Notes: generated by a model from the letters alone, not told the origin. A DNA stretch of 64,000 bases from Firmicutes bacterium ASF500 (GCA_000492175.2 CP097573.1:2914001-2978000); one strand, 5' to 3'. Positions 1 to 8,073 are shown, counted from the stretch's first letter. Numbers and translations: made by a program.

Positions 1-1
1 G

Positions 2-388
2 TTTCGCCGCCTGCTGGACCTGGCCTATATCGGAAACTGGATCTTAAATTCTACCCGGGGGAACGACCGGTTCGCCGACTATGACGAGGTGGAAAGCCTC
101 CTCTTCGGCCGGGCCGCCGTGGAGGGAATGCCCCAGCTGGCCGAGCTGTACCAGGGTGAGATCGTCCCCTCCCGGGCCTTCGTGGAGGGAGGCATTCACG
201 AGGCCATCGTGGAGTATGAGAACAACGTCTTTTTCGAGATCCTGGCCGAGGACCTGGCCCGCCGCGACATGGACGACGCGCCCATTGACGAGGACAACTA
301 CGCCGAGCTCACCAGCCGCATCGATGCCTATATCGCCGAGTTTGAGGAGCACGGCACCGACAACATTCTGGTGGACATTGAGGACTGA
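2..388 (+). CDS. Hypothetical protein, C-terminal part (5' end outside window)
   Basis: An open frame enters from the left edge and ends at 388; 128 residues are visible. The tail is strongly acidic, with runs such as DDAPIDEDN, and looks helical with no membrane segment. I do not recognise the family. Codon use and GC match the flanking chromosomal genes, and a clear terminator follows directly, so this is a real gene end and not a shadow frame. An internal ATG at 89 could be mistaken for the start, but the frame is open and coding-like back to base 2. Confidence 0.6.
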   Translation, partial: FRRLLDLAYIGNWILNSTRGNDRFADYDEVESLLFGRAAVEGMPQLAELYQGEIVPSRAFVEGGIHEAIVEYENNVFFEILAEDLARRDMDDAPIDEDNYAELTSRIDAYIAEFEEHGTDNILVDIED

Positions 389-393
389 CCGGG

Positions 394-418
394 GCCCCGC
401 GGAAACGCGGGGCTTTTT
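394..418 (+). terminator. Rho-independent terminator
   Basis: GCCCCGCG-gaaa-CGCGGGGC hairpin followed by five T, six bases after the stop of the partial gene. Confidence 0.8.
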
Positions 419-487
419 CCCCATTTTGGGAACCTTTTCTTTTGGGATGCGTCTATTAGGGATAAGAGGCTATCTCTTTTATAAAAT

Positions 488-1475
488 GTGGTTATCCCTT
501 TTAATCAGCCAGAGGAAAAGGCCGGATTATGGGATATGCCGGAGAATATAATCAGGCCATGAACCCAAAAAGGAGGGAAAGGGTCATGGCAAAGAGTAAG
601 CGGTATCCTCTGGGAACTTTCATGAAAGAGTTTTCCAACGAGGCAAAATGCCGGGAGTACCTGGCAAATCTGCGGTGGCCGGTCGGGTTTGTCTGCCCTA
701 AATGCGGCTGTCACCACGCTTGCCTGCTATCCAACGGCCGGTATCAATGTGCTGAGTGCCACCACCAGAACTCAGTGACAGCGGGAACGGTGCTCCATAG
801 GACCCATATGCCGCTGACGCAGTGGTTTTTTGCATTCTACTTTGTCAGCCAGGATAAGCGGGGCATCTCAGCCGTTGCGCTGATGTCGGTGCTGGGAACG
901 ACTTATAAAACCGCATGGTATATGCTCATGCGTATCCGTACCGCTATGGGTCAGCGGGACAAAATCCATCAGCTCAATGGGAGCATTGAATTTGACGACA
1001 CCTACTTTGGTGGGCCAACTGTTGGGAAAAAACGGGGCCGGGGTACGGAAAAGGCGAAGGTTTTTGTGGCTGTGTCTTTGGATGAGCGTGGAAATCCTCT
1101 CTATACCAAGATGCGGGTCACGCAGAATATCAAGCGGACCTCTGTCAAAAAATTTGCCCAAGCTGCGTTTGTCCAGGGCAGTACGATCCACAGTGACGGT
1201 TACGGGAGTTATATCCCGGCTCTGGAGGGCTATGCCCATGAGCACAAACCCTACGCCCCCCATTCGGGCCTGCTCCATTGGCTGCACATCGTAATCAGTA
1301 ACGCCAAGGCGTTCATCCTGGGTACTTACCATGGCCTGCCTAAAAAGTACCTCCAAGCCTACCTTGACGAATATTGCTTCCGCTTCAGCCGCCGTGACTT
1401 TGGCCCCCGCCTCCTGGAGCGCCTGGTCTTAGCTATTGGTGCTTCTGCTTGGCTGAGTTAAAGGGATAACCACAT
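488..1475 (+). mobile_element. IS1595-type insertion sequence
   Basis: About 988 bp. The left end GTGGTTATCCCTTTTAA (488-504) is matched by its complement at 1458-1473, and the right inverted repeat overlaps the transposase stop codon. The 8-bp sequence TATAAAAT occurs at 480-487 and 1476-1483, as expected for the 8-bp target duplication of this family. The exact ends are uncertain by about 2 bp. The element sits just upstream of the ribosome binding site of the acetyltransferase gene and so separates that gene from its former upstream region. Confidence 0.8.
586..1461 (+). CDS. IS1595 family (ISXO2-like) transposase
   Basis: 291 residues. An N-terminal zinc ribbon (CPKC, then CAEC, residues about 37-60) binds DNA. 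The ISXO2-like catalytic domain follows, with EFDDTYFGG and HSDGYGSY carrying the catalytic aspartates and the later HIVISNAKAFILGTYHGL block typical of the family. The start at 586 follows AGGAGGGAAAGGGTC; an upstream in-frame start at 529 has no ribosome binding site and lies too close to the left inverted repeat. The gene fills the element and its stop lies inside the right inverted repeat. It is full length for the family, so it may be active. Confidence 0.85.
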   Translation: MAKSKRYPLGTFMKEFSNEAKCREYLANLRWPVGFVCPKCGCHHACLLSNGRYQCAECHHQNSVTAGTVLHRTHMPLTQWFFAFYFVSQDKRGISAVALMSVLGTTYKTAWYMLMRIRTAMGQRDKIHQLNGSIEFDDTYFGGPTVGKKRGRGTEKAKVFVAVSLDERGNPLYTKMRVTQNIKRTSVKKFAQAAFVQGSTIHSDGYGSYIPALEGYAHEHKPYAPHSGLLHWLHIVISNAKAFILGTYHGLPKKYLQAYLDEYCFRFSRRDFGPRLLERLVLAIGASAWLS

Positions 1476-1498
1476 TATAAAATAACAGGAAAGGCCTA

Positions 1499-2029
1499 AT
1501 GATTCAATACCGTGAGCTGTCCCCCGGCGAGCTGAGCCCGGAGCTCTTCGCCGCCTTTGTCCGCCGTCAGGTGGTCACCAAATGCTGGCGCAGGGAGGGA
1601 GGCAAGTGGGTCATCCGGGAGGACCCGTTTATTGACGACTGGTCGGCAGAGGACATTCAGACCCTGGTCTCCTGCCTGAGCAACACCCTGAACACCGGGG
1701 GACTGGTCCAGGCGGCATTTCTCGATGGGGCGCTGAAGGGCTTCGTCTCGGTGGAGCCCGCCCTGTTCGGCGGTGAGCACCGGTATCTGGACCTGTCCAG
1801 CATCCATGTGTCCCAGGAGCTGCGGGGCTCCGGAACCGGCAGGGCCCTCTTTTCCGCCGCGGCGGACTGGGCCCGGGCCAGAGGGGCGAAAAAGCTGTAC
1901 ATCTCCGCCCACTCCGCCGTCGAGACCCAGGCCTTCTACCGCAGTCTGGGCTGTGTGGACGCCCAGCTCCCCGACTCCCGCCACATGGAGGCGGAACCCT
2001 TTGACTGTCAGCTGGAATACGTTCTCTAA
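1499..2029 (+). CDS. GNAT family N-acetyltransferase
   Basis: 176 residues. The acetyl-CoA binding motif of the GNAT fold is visible as ELRGSGTGRALF (about residues 102-113), preceded by the beta-strand YLDLSSIHV and followed by a helix and a YISAHSAVETQAFYRSLGC block, which is the usual C-terminal half of these enzymes. It transfers an acetyl group from acetyl-CoA to an unknown amine. The gene is monocistronic: an insertion sequence ends 16 bp before its ATG and a terminator follows. Its native promoter is probably disrupted or displaced by that insertion. Confidence 0.8.
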   Translation: MIQYRELSPGELSPELFAAFVRRQVVTKCWRREGGKWVIREDPFIDDWSAEDIQTLVSCLSNTLNTGGLVQAAFLDGALKGFVSVEPALFGGEHRYLDLSSIHVSQELRGSGTGRALFSAAADWARARGAKKLYISAHSAVETQAFYRSLGCVDAQLPDSRHMEAEPFDCQLEYVL

Positions 2030-2035
2030 AATCGA

Positions 2036-2070
2036 GGAGGGACGGCCCGTTGGGCTGTCCCTCCGTTTGT
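2036..2070 (+). terminator. Rho-independent terminator after the GNAT gene
   Basis: GAGGGACGGCCC-gtt-GGGCTGTCCCTC stem followed by a T-rich tail. Confidence 0.75.
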
Positions 2071-2109
2071 TTGAATACGCCGTCCCCCGAGGGCACCCGC
2101 TCTCCGTGG

Positions 2110-2144
2110 ACGGCGGGCCGAGGTCGTCCCGCCCTACAAAGGCC
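2110..2144. repeat. Dispersed GC-rich repeat fragment
   Basis: GGCCGAGGTCGTCCCGCCCTACA is, in reverse orientation, close to the TGTAGGGCGGGACGAGG stretch at 25372-25388. Such copies scattered between genes suggest a small non-coding repeat family. Function is unknown. Confidence 0.4.
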
Positions 2145-2183
2145 CCCTTGTCCATGCGGCTCCAAAAATTTTATGTGTCTAAC

Positions 2184-2224
2184 GTAAAGAAAGATGTTGC
2201 ATTTTGCTTTACATATGATATAAT
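2184..2224 (+). promoter_or_regulatory. Sigma-A promoter with flanking inverted repeat (putative operator)
   Basis: TTGCAT (2197-2202), 16-bp spacer, TATAAT (2219-2224). GTAAAG (2184-2189) and CTTTAC (2207-2212) form an inverted repeat across the -35 region. Since the downstream protein begins with a RelB/DinJ-like DNA-binding domain, and such antitoxins repress their own operons through inverted repeats, this is a plausible autoregulatory operator (inference). Confidence 0.6.
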
Positions 2225-2254
2225 GGAGTCAAGAAGAATCAGGGGGTGTCACAC

Positions 2255-3295
2255 ATGGCGGCGGTCATGGTCAACTTTCGCATCGACGAAGAGGTGAAAA
2301 AGAATATGGAGCAGGCCTGCAAGGAGATGGGGATGAGTATGACCGCCGCGTTTACCGTCTTTGCCACCAAGGTGGGGAAGGAAAAGCGCATCCCCTTTGA
2401 AATCACGGCGGCTCCCGCTCCGGCGGTCCCCGTCCGGCGGCGGAGCGGGGAGGTCCCGGAGGAGGCGGACGAGCTGGCCCCCCGTCAGGCCCGGCTGGAG
2501 AGACTGTGCGGCCAGGTCCGGCAGTCGCTGACCGCCCTCCACACCGCGATTCCCGCCTCTATCACCGGGCTGTCCATGGAACGCGTCCGCCTCCTGTGTC
2601 AGGACGAGCTGAAGGACAAGGCGGCGGGGGTGTCCCGGGCCTGCAAGGACCTGTTTTCCCCCCGGAACGCCGGGGTGCTGGAGCGGAAGGACCTCACCAT
2701 TCTGGACGAGTACGGCGACAGCCTGGCCACCATCGCGGAGAAGCTGCGGGACCTGGAGAGCTCCCTGATCCCTGCCATGCGGGCCTGTCCGGCGGGGGAG
2801 GCCGGAGACTTCGAGCCCTACGAGCGCCGGCTGGCCGAGGTGTCCCAGCGCCTGGGCGGCCTGGCCTCCATCCTGGGGCGGTTTTGGTCCTCCGCCGCCT
2901 GCGGAACCGGCGCGCGGGCGGTGCGGACCCGCATCCGTCAGGCGGCGGCTCCGGTGGAGACCCCCTATGTGCGCGCGGCGCTGGAGGGACTGGACGCCCT
3001 GGTCCTCCGGCACCAGGGGGCGCTGGAGGGAAAAACCGCCTCCCGGCTGGAGGGCGAGTACCTCAGCGTGCTGGAGCGCACCCTGGAGGAGCTGGTCCAG
3101 GCGGAGCGGGAGGGGAGCGGTACCGCCGAAAAAGGGGCCCTCTGCCTGCGGGCCGTCAACGTGCTGTCTCAGGTGATCTCCGACGCCGGACAGCTCCAGC
3201 GGGAGTGGAGCCAGCGGAGCCTGGAGGCCGAGGTGGAGGCCATGGAGCGGCTGGCCGCCATGCGGGGAGACATCGGAGGTATGGGAGAGGCGTGA
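2255..3295 (+). CDS. RelB/DinJ antitoxin-like N-terminus fused to a long helical domain
   Basis: 346 residues. Residues 1-48 read like a RelB/DinJ antitoxin N-terminus: VNFRIDEEVKKNMEQACKEM, then MSMTAAFTVFATKVGKEKRI and PFEI, a ribbon-helix-helix DNA-binding and dimerisation unit. After a Pro/Arg-rich linker (about 52-75), the remaining 270 residues are predicted helical and rich in Glu, Arg, Leu and Ala, and I do not recognise them. DinJ proteins are about 90 residues, so this is an unusual fusion. No RelE/YafQ toxin is encoded nearby. The ATG at 2255 follows AGGGGGTG with 6-nt spacing. A flotillin gene starts 81 bp downstream in the same direction with no terminator between, so the two are probably co-transcribed. 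Confidence 0.65.
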   Translation: MAAVMVNFRIDEEVKKNMEQACKEMGMSMTAAFTVFATKVGKEKRIPFEITAAPAPAVPVRRRSGEVPEEADELAPRQARLERLCGQVRQSLTALHTAIPASITGLSMERVRLLCQDELKDKAAGVSRACKDLFSPRNAGVLERKDLTILDEYGDSLATIAEKLRDLESSLIPAMRACPAGEAGDFEPYERRLAEVSQRLGGLASILGRFWSSAACGTGARAVRTRIRQAAAPVETPYVRAALEGLDALVLRHQGALEGKTASRLEGEYLSVLERTLEELVQAEREGSGTAEKGALCLRAVNVLSQVISDAGQLQREWSQRSLEAEVEAMERLAAMRGDIGGMGEA

Positions 3296-3376
3296 GGATA
3301 TCCCAAGCCGGTACACAGACCCCGGCTTGTTTATATAAAACATACCCGTGTGTTTATTTTGAAAGGAGGAATCCAA

Positions 3377-4864
3377 ATGCTTGACGCGATCATGCCCTTT
3401 ATCCCTGTAATTGCCATCGTTCTAGTGCTGCTCTTTATTCTCCTGCTGGGCTATGTCAAGGCTCCGCCCGACCAGGCGTACATCATCTCCGGCCTCAAGA
3501 AGGAGAGCAAGGTGCTCATCGGCCGGGCCGGTATCCGCGTGCCCTTCCTGGAGCGCATGGACCGGCTCTATCTGGGCCAGATGACGGTGGACATCAAAAC
3601 CGAGCAGTCCGTCCCCACCAGCGACTTTATCAACGTCAACGTAGACGCCGTGGCCAAGGTCCGCATCTCCCCCCAGGCGGAGGGGATCAAGCTGGCGGCC
3701 AAGAACTTCCTGAACAAGCGCCCCGAGGATATCACCCGTGACTTACAGGACTCCCTCCAAGGCAATATGCGCGAGATCATCGGCACGCTCTCCCTCAAGG
3801 AGATCAACACTGACCGGGATTCCTTCTCCGACCAGGTGATGCAGAAGGCCAGCAAGGACATGGATAAGCTGGGGATTGAGATCCTCTCCTGCAACATCCA
3901 GAACGTCACCGATGAGAACGGCCTCATCAAGGACCTGGGCGCTGACAACACCAGCCTCATCAAAAAGAACGCCGCCATCGCCAAGGCCCAGGCCGACCGC
4001 GACATCGCCATCGCCCAGGCGGAGGCGGAGCGGGAGTCCAACGAGGCCCGGGTCCAAGCGGACACCCAGATCGCCCAGAAGCAGACCGAGCTGGAGATCC
4101 GTCGGGCCGAGCTGAAAATCATGGCCGACGGCAAAAAGGCCGAGGCCGACGCCGCCTATGAGATTCAGAGCCAGGAGCAGCGCAAGAGCATTGAGACCGC
4201 CACCGTCAACGCGGAGATTGCCAAGACCCAGCGGCAGGCCGAGCTGAAGCAGGTGGAGGTCGAGGTCCAGAAGCAGAAGCTGGAGGCGGAAATTCGGGCT
4301 CAGGCCGACGCCGAGCGCTACCGCCAGCAGCAAGAGGCGGAGGCCGCCCTGTTCAAGCGCCAGAAGGACGCCGAAGCCGCCCGCTACGAGCAGGAGCAGA
4401 AGGCCCAGGCCGAAATGAAGATCGCCGAGGCCCAGAAATACACCAAGGAACAGGAAGCCGAGGGTATCGCCGCCGTAGGTAAGGCGGAGGCGGAGGCCAT
4501 CCGGGCCAAGGCCCTGGCTGAGGCCGAGGGTATCGACAAGAAGGCCGAGGCCATGAAGAAGTACGGCGAGGCCGCCGTCATCGAGATGGTCATGCAGGCC
4601 CTGCCCGAGATCGCCAAAAACGTGGCCGCCCCCCTGTCCAGGGTGGACAAGATCACCATGTACGGCGAGGGCAACAGCGCCAAGCTGCTGGAGGACATCG
4701 TCAGCGGTACCGCCCAGGTCACCGAGGGCATCTCCCAGAGCATGGGCATCGACGTGAAGGCCCTGGTGGCCGGCATGCTGGGCAGCAAGCTGGCCGGAGG
4801 CGAGGACAAAACCATTGTCATCCAAACGCCCCCCTCCCCGCCCGCGGACCCCAAGAAGCCCTAA
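3377..4864 (+). CDS. floT: Flotillin-like SPFH/band 7 membrane protein
   Basis: 495 residues. An N-terminal membrane segment (about residues 5-27, FIPVIAIVLVLLFILLLGY) is followed by the SPFH domain (about 30-200: KAPPDQAYIISG, VPTSDFINVNVDAVAKVRI), a long Ala/Glu/Gln-rich coiled coil with repeated EAEA patterns (about 200-400), and a C-terminal oligomerisation region ending in a Pro-rich tail. Flotillins scaffold membrane microdomains. ATG 3377 is chosen because AAAGGAGG lies just upstream. Bacterial flotillin genes often follow an NfeD gene; here the upstream partner is instead the RelB-like fusion protein. A strong hairpin follows the stop and abuts an IS1182 element. Confidence 0.88.
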   Translation: MLDAIMPFIPVIAIVLVLLFILLLGYVKAPPDQAYIISGLKKESKVLIGRAGIRVPFLERMDRLYLGQMTVDIKTEQSVPTSDFINVNVDAVAKVRISPQAEGIKLAAKNFLNKRPEDITRDLQDSLQGNMREIIGTLSLKEINTDRDSFSDQVMQKASKDMDKLGIEILSCNIQNVTDENGLIKDLGADNTSLIKKNAAIAKAQADRDIAIAQAEAERESNEARVQADTQIAQKQTELEIRRAELKIMADGKKAEADAAYEIQSQEQRKSIETATVNAEIAKTQRQAELKQVEVEVQKQKLEAEIRAQADAERYRQQQEAEAALFKRQKDAEAARYEQEQKAQAEMKIAEAQKYTKEQEAEGIAAVGKAEAEAIRAKALAEAEGIDKKAEAMKKYGEAAVIEMVMQALPEIAKNVAAPLSRVDKITMYGEGNSAKLLEDIVSGTAQVTEGISQSMGIDVKALVAGMLGSKLAGGEDKTIVIQTPPSPPADPKKP

Positions 4865-6413
4865 TATAACAGACGCGGCGGACCAAGATGGTCCGCCGCG
4901 TCAGCTTGTCGAAAAATGGCCTGTCTGGTAATGAAGCCAGATAGGGCACAACGTTAATGAGGAATAAAATGTAGGAGGAGGGTGTGGAGGAAGGCGGAGC
5001 AAAGCGCTTTCTGGCTTTCCATCTTGCCAACTTTTTGAGGTTCATGGCAGCAAATTTAAGCCTCACCCAGTTGGAAACCTGGGCCAGACCACGGTAAACG
5101 GTATAGCGCATGGCGTGTTTTTCTTTTGCATCGGCAAAAACTCGCTCAATGGTCTCTTTGCGCCTTGCATAGAGCTGCTTGTACTCCGGGGTGTACCTGG
5201 CATCATCGGCCAGTTCCTCATAGCCCTTCCAGATGTGCCGCAGGACAGTCTTTACGAAGCTTTTGGATTTTGTACATAAATGCCGGGTGGGGCACTGGGC
5301 ACAAATTGTCGGATCGCTGCGGTATTCACGGTATCCATCCCGGTTGGTGGTGCGGTAGGACAGGATGTGGTATTCTGGGCAGATCACGCAGTCATAATAT
5401 TCATCATAGACGTAAGACCACCAGGGATGTCCACCCTTCATCGTCATGGGCCGCTTGTAGGCTGTAGACAATACCCGGCCATCTCGAAATACCTTTTTGC
5501 AGATATGCGGGGTCTTGTAGGCAGCGTCTGCCACCACTGTTTCCACCTCTGGAAACGATTGAATCAATTTGTCGTAAACATCGTCAAACGCCACGCTGTC
5601 ATGGACATTTCCGGGGGTGACCACTGTTTCCAATACGTAACCGCTCTTGTCACAGGCGGTATGGGCCTCATAAGCGAAGCACCGCTTGTGCTCCCCTTTT
5701 TGGAACATTCCACTCTCCGGGTCTGTGGTGGATACCGTTACTGTTTTCTGCTTTTTCGCCTCTTTCTTCCTCCGGGCCTGCTTCTTTTTTGAGGTGTTGT
5801 CCTGTTTCTTCCCTCCAGCTTTGGGTGGTTCTTCTTCATCATCCAGTGGCTTTTTTCCATGAGCCTCCCGGTCCGCGTTCACTTCCGCCAGCAGTTCTTC
5901 CTGGTATCGTTTTGCTGCTGCCGGTACTTCCTGCTTCATTTTCTTCTTCAGATTTGCGCTGGCTTTGATGTGTGTCCCATCTATAAATACCGCCGCCGGG
6001 GGCAGTGCTCCCGCTGTTCCCGCCTCTTTCAATATCCACTGAAACACCAACTCTATCGTTTCCGGGGTGTACCGATGCCGGAAGTTGTAGCTCACCGTGG
6101 AAAAATGGGGAAGCTCCTCACTCAGCGTGTATCGCAAAAACCACCGGTATGCTACATCTGTCTGCGCTCTGCGCAGCGTTCCCCGCAAAGAGGTATTCCC
6201 ATCCAAATGCTGCAGCAATACGATTTTGAACAGCACCACTGGGTCGATGCTCCGCCGCCCCTCTTCTTCACTGTACAACGGCTCCACGATTTCGTACAAT
6301 TTCTCGAAATCTACCGCTGCATCCACCTGCCGCAATAGATGTTCGGGCGGCACCAGGCTTTCTGTGTCCACCATTTCTATGACCCCTCGCTCATTTTTCC
6401 CTTGCTCCAACAT
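4818..6413 (-). CDS. IS1182 family transposase, copy 1
   Basis: 504 codons lie within the element. DDE-type transposase with the N-terminal IS1182 domain (PPEHLLRQVDAAVDFEKLYE), the central AVFIDGTHIKASANLKKK block, a Lys-rich spacer, EAHTACDKSGYVLETVVTPGN, VVADAAYKT, a Cys motif (CPEYH, CAQCPTRHLC) and ERVFADAKEKHAMRYT. The frame has no stop inside the element: the terminal inverted repeat encodes FFDKL and translation runs on 27 codons into the flank, ending at 4818 inside the antisense of the flotillin gene. ATG 6413 follows AAGGGGTGAGGGA. The very long charged spacer is shared with copy 2, so it is family sequence and not damage. Confidence 0.88.
   Translation of the reverse strand: MLEQGKNERGVIEMVDTESLVPPEHLLRQVDAAVDFEKLYEIVEPLYSEEEGRRSIDPVVLFKIVLLQHLDGNTSLRGTLRRAQTDVAYRWFLRYTLSEELPHFSTVSYNFRHRYTPETIELVFQWILKEAGTAGALPPAAVFIDGTHIKASANLKKKMKQEVPAAAKRYQEELLAEVNADREAHGKKPLDDEEEPPKAGGKKQDNTSKKKQARRKKEAKKQKTVTVSTTDPESGMFQKGEHKRCFAYEAHTACDKSGYVLETVVTPGNVHDSVAFDDVYDKLIQSFPEVETVVADAAYKTPHICKKVFRDGRVLSTAYKRPMTMKGGHPWWSYVYDEYYDCVICPEYHILSYRTTNRDGYREYRSDPTICAQCPTRHLCTKSKSFVKTVLRHIWKGYEELADDARYTPEYKQLYARRKETIERVFADAKEKHAMRYTVYRGLAQVSNWVRLKFAAMNLKKLARWKARKRFAPPSSTPSSYILFLINVVPYLASLPDRPFFDKLTRRTILVRRVCYIRASWGPRAGRGAFG
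4873..4901. terminator. Terminator-type hairpin abutting IS1182 copy 1
   Basis: ACGCGGCGGACC-aagat-GGTCCGCCGCGT, perfect 12-bp arms, nine bases after the flotillin stop. The T-run expected after it is absent because the insertion element begins at the very next base. Confidence 0.7.
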
Positions 6414-6491
6414 TTCCCTCACCCCTTACTCCCTATTTTATCATCTTTACATGAAAATGTCTGCCAAAAGGCAGACTTTTTCGACAGGCTG
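4902..6491 (-). mobile_element. IS1182 family element, copy 1
   Basis: 1590 bp, bounded by CAGCTTGTCGAAAAA (4902-4916) and its inverted counterpart TTTTTCGACAGGCTG (6477-6491). Same length as copy 2 (8110-9699), about 98% identical at protein level, opposite orientation. Both outer flanks are perfect hairpins, but different ones (4873-4901 and 6492-6523). A single insertion that duplicated its target would give the same sequence on both sides, so this copy marks a rearrangement junction. Confidence 0.85.
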
Positions 6492-6530
6492 AAGCGGCCG
6501 GGAGATGCCTCACCCGGCCGCTTTATTTTG
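6492..6530 (+). terminator. Terminator hairpin abutting the other end of IS1182 copy 1
   Basis: AAGCGGCCGGG (6492-6502) and CCCGGCCGCTT (6513-6523), perfect 11-bp arms, followed by TATTTT. It starts at the base next to the element. The gene it once ended is not present, in line with a rearrangement at this junction. Confidence 0.7.
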
Positions 6531-6572
6531 TCATGGGCTGGCGGCAGATTGGCGCTGGAGACAAGCCATCCT

Positions 6573-6950
6573 ATCTTGAATATCGGTGAACTGGTGAAAT
6601 TCCACAGAACTCACGGGAAGCTGGTGACTATGTCGGCGTATAACGCAGGGCAGCGTTTCGGTGTGCTGGATATAGACAGCGGCGGACAGATTCGTGAATT
6701 CCGTGAAAAGACTCGGGGAGACGGCAGTTTGATCAACATCGGCTTTATGGTTTGCCAGCCTGAGTTTATCGATTATATTGAGGGCGACGCCACTGTGTTA
6801 GAGAAGGAGCCTCTTCAGACTGTTGCTGAACAGGGCCAGCTGATGGCATATAAGCACGGCGGATTTTGGGGCTGTATGGATACGGTTCGGGAAAAGGAAA
6901 ATCTGGAGGCAATGTGGGCAAACGGAAAAGCTCCGTGGAAAGTTTGGTAA
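6573..6950 (+). pseudogene. rfbF: Glucose-1-phosphate cytidylyltransferase remnant (RfbF C-terminal half)
   Basis: About 125 residues match the C-terminal half of RfbF, which makes CDP-glucose for O-antigen or wall sugars: ELVKFHRTHGKLVTMSAYN, RFGVLDID, INIGFMVCQPEFIDYI, YKHGGFWGCMDTVREKE and a normal family C-terminus. The nucleotide-binding N-terminal half is missing; upstream sequence runs into the IS1182 flank with no recognisable homology. The next gene starts 12 bp after the stop, as in an intact cytidylyltransferase/dehydratase operon, so this is the surviving edge of a polysaccharide locus. Confidence 0.75.
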
Positions 6951-6962
6951 GAGGTGTATATT

Positions 6963-7290
6963 ATGAAAAAAATTATGCGGAAGGATCTTCAGCGGATCTA
7001 TGATGGTCTGACTCCTCAGGAGAAGGACAATTTCCAAGACAGTACAGTGCTCTTTACGGGCGGGGCAGGATTCCTTGGATTTTATTTCATTCAGTTTCTG
7101 ACCCATTATAAAGAAGAGCTGAGGATAAAAAAGGTAATCTGCTTAGACAACTTTCAGGTGGGCTATCCAGCTTGGCTAAAAGAACTATCTGAAAAAGGCC
7201 AAGTGGAATTGCGCAAGTTCAACGTGATTACAGACGATATTTCCTCTGTTCCCGGGGCGGAGCAGGCAGATTACATCTATCATATGTCCG
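6963..7290 (+). pseudogene. NAD-dependent sugar epimerase/dehydratase fragment (N-terminal)
   Basis: The first ~108 residues are an SDR-type sugar dehydratase: VLFTGGAGFLGFYFIQFLTH is the Rossmann TGGxGFxG motif, then VICLDNF and DYIYHMS. At about 7285 the match stops and the DNA continues with a glycosyltransferase in another frame, so translation ends out of frame at 7367. It follows the RfbF remnant by 12 bp. An internal deletion has joined two truncated sugar genes. Confidence 0.7.
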
Positions 7291-7294
7291 TGAG

Positions 7295-7627
7295 ATGGCG
7301 CCGTGGTATGGGATGGCGGATATCGCTGTCTCATCCAGCAGAAGTGAGGGATTGCCGTTCAATGTGATGGAGGCGATGTACTGCGGGCTGCCGGCAGCGG
7401 CCAGCGCGGTAAAGGGGCATGTGGACCTGATTTGCCACGGAGAGACAGGCTTGCTGTACCCTTATGGGGATGTGGAGGCCTGCGCCGCTGTAATTCAGCC
7501 GCTTATAGATGATGCGGGGTTACGGAACCGCCTGTCCGCCGCCGCGCGAAAGAATGTGGAGAATCGCGCCCTGAGCCATGTCCTTCCAAAGGTTATGGAG
7601 CTGTACCTGAGGGCCGCGGTGCTATAA
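7295..7627 (+). pseudogene. Glycosyltransferase group 1 (GT4) C-terminal fragment
   Basis: About 110 residues match the donor-binding half of GT4 enzymes: WYGMADIAVSSSRSEGLPFN is the usual nucleotide-sugar site, followed by VMEAMYCGLPAAAS and HGETGLLYPYGD. The N-terminal acceptor half is missing and replaced by the dehydratase fragment at a clean junction near 7285-7293. Together with the RfbF and dehydratase remnants it shows that a cell-surface polysaccharide locus was cut down between the two IS1182 copies. Confidence 0.7.
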
Positions 7628-7783
7628 ATGATAGAGGTCACTATTTATGTAGAGAGCCCCAATGTACAGGATGAACAGACCCTGGGATTTGGAAAACTAT
7701 GGGGTGTTCTTGTAGACGTGAGGGCCGTTTGCGGAGAGGAAACTCCGCTTTCAAGCTGGTTTGTGTCCGGCTGCGTCATGTAG
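7628..7783 (+). CDS. Small hypothetical ORF (51 aa)
   Basis: Starts one base after the glycosyltransferase stop and encodes MIEVTIYVESPNVQDE and onward, ending VSGCVM. There is no separate ribosome binding site beyond a GAGGGCCGC in the preceding gene. No family recognised. It lies in a degraded region and could be a remnant of a larger gene, since another short frame (EVHEYEALGVEPGRRFYY) continues downstream in a different phase. Confidence 0.25.
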   Translation: MIEVTIYVESPNVQDEQTLGFGKLWGVLVDVRAVCGEETPLSSWFVSGCVM

Positions 7784-7955
7784 TTGGCACACAGTGGAGC
7801 AACGAGAAGTACATGAATATGAAGCACTTGGAGTCGAGCCTGGAAGACGCTTCTATTACTGACTGAACGCTTTCTCTCAGGGACTGCATCCTTTTTGTGT
7901 ATAACTCTTGACACTACCCGCCTCTCCTGACAGCAATAGAGCCGGAAGTGTCCAA

Positions 7956-8073
7956 AATAAAGATTTGAGAGAACTGGCGATCAAAATGTACTACGGCGGA
8001 ATCAGGGGTTGCGGCGTAGGAGAGATACTGGGGATAGCCTATCCGAGAAAGCATATTTACAACATCCACAGTC
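7956..8073 (+). pseudogene. Transposase N-terminal fragment (IS1-like helix-turn-helix)
   Basis: Translates to NKDLRELAIKMYYGGIRG followed by CGVGEILGIAYPRKHIYN, resembling the DNA-binding helix-turn-helix of IS1-type transposases, then breaks off at the palindrome where IS1182 copy 2 inserted. No start codon or catalytic part is present. Stretch 7784-7955 shows nothing else I can assign. Confidence 0.35.

Noticed and set aside
1476..1483. TATAAAAT next to the IS1595 right end as -10 box for the acetyltransferase gene
   Set aside because: It lies only 16 bp from the start codon, so the transcript would lack the ribosome binding site; it is better explained as target duplication.
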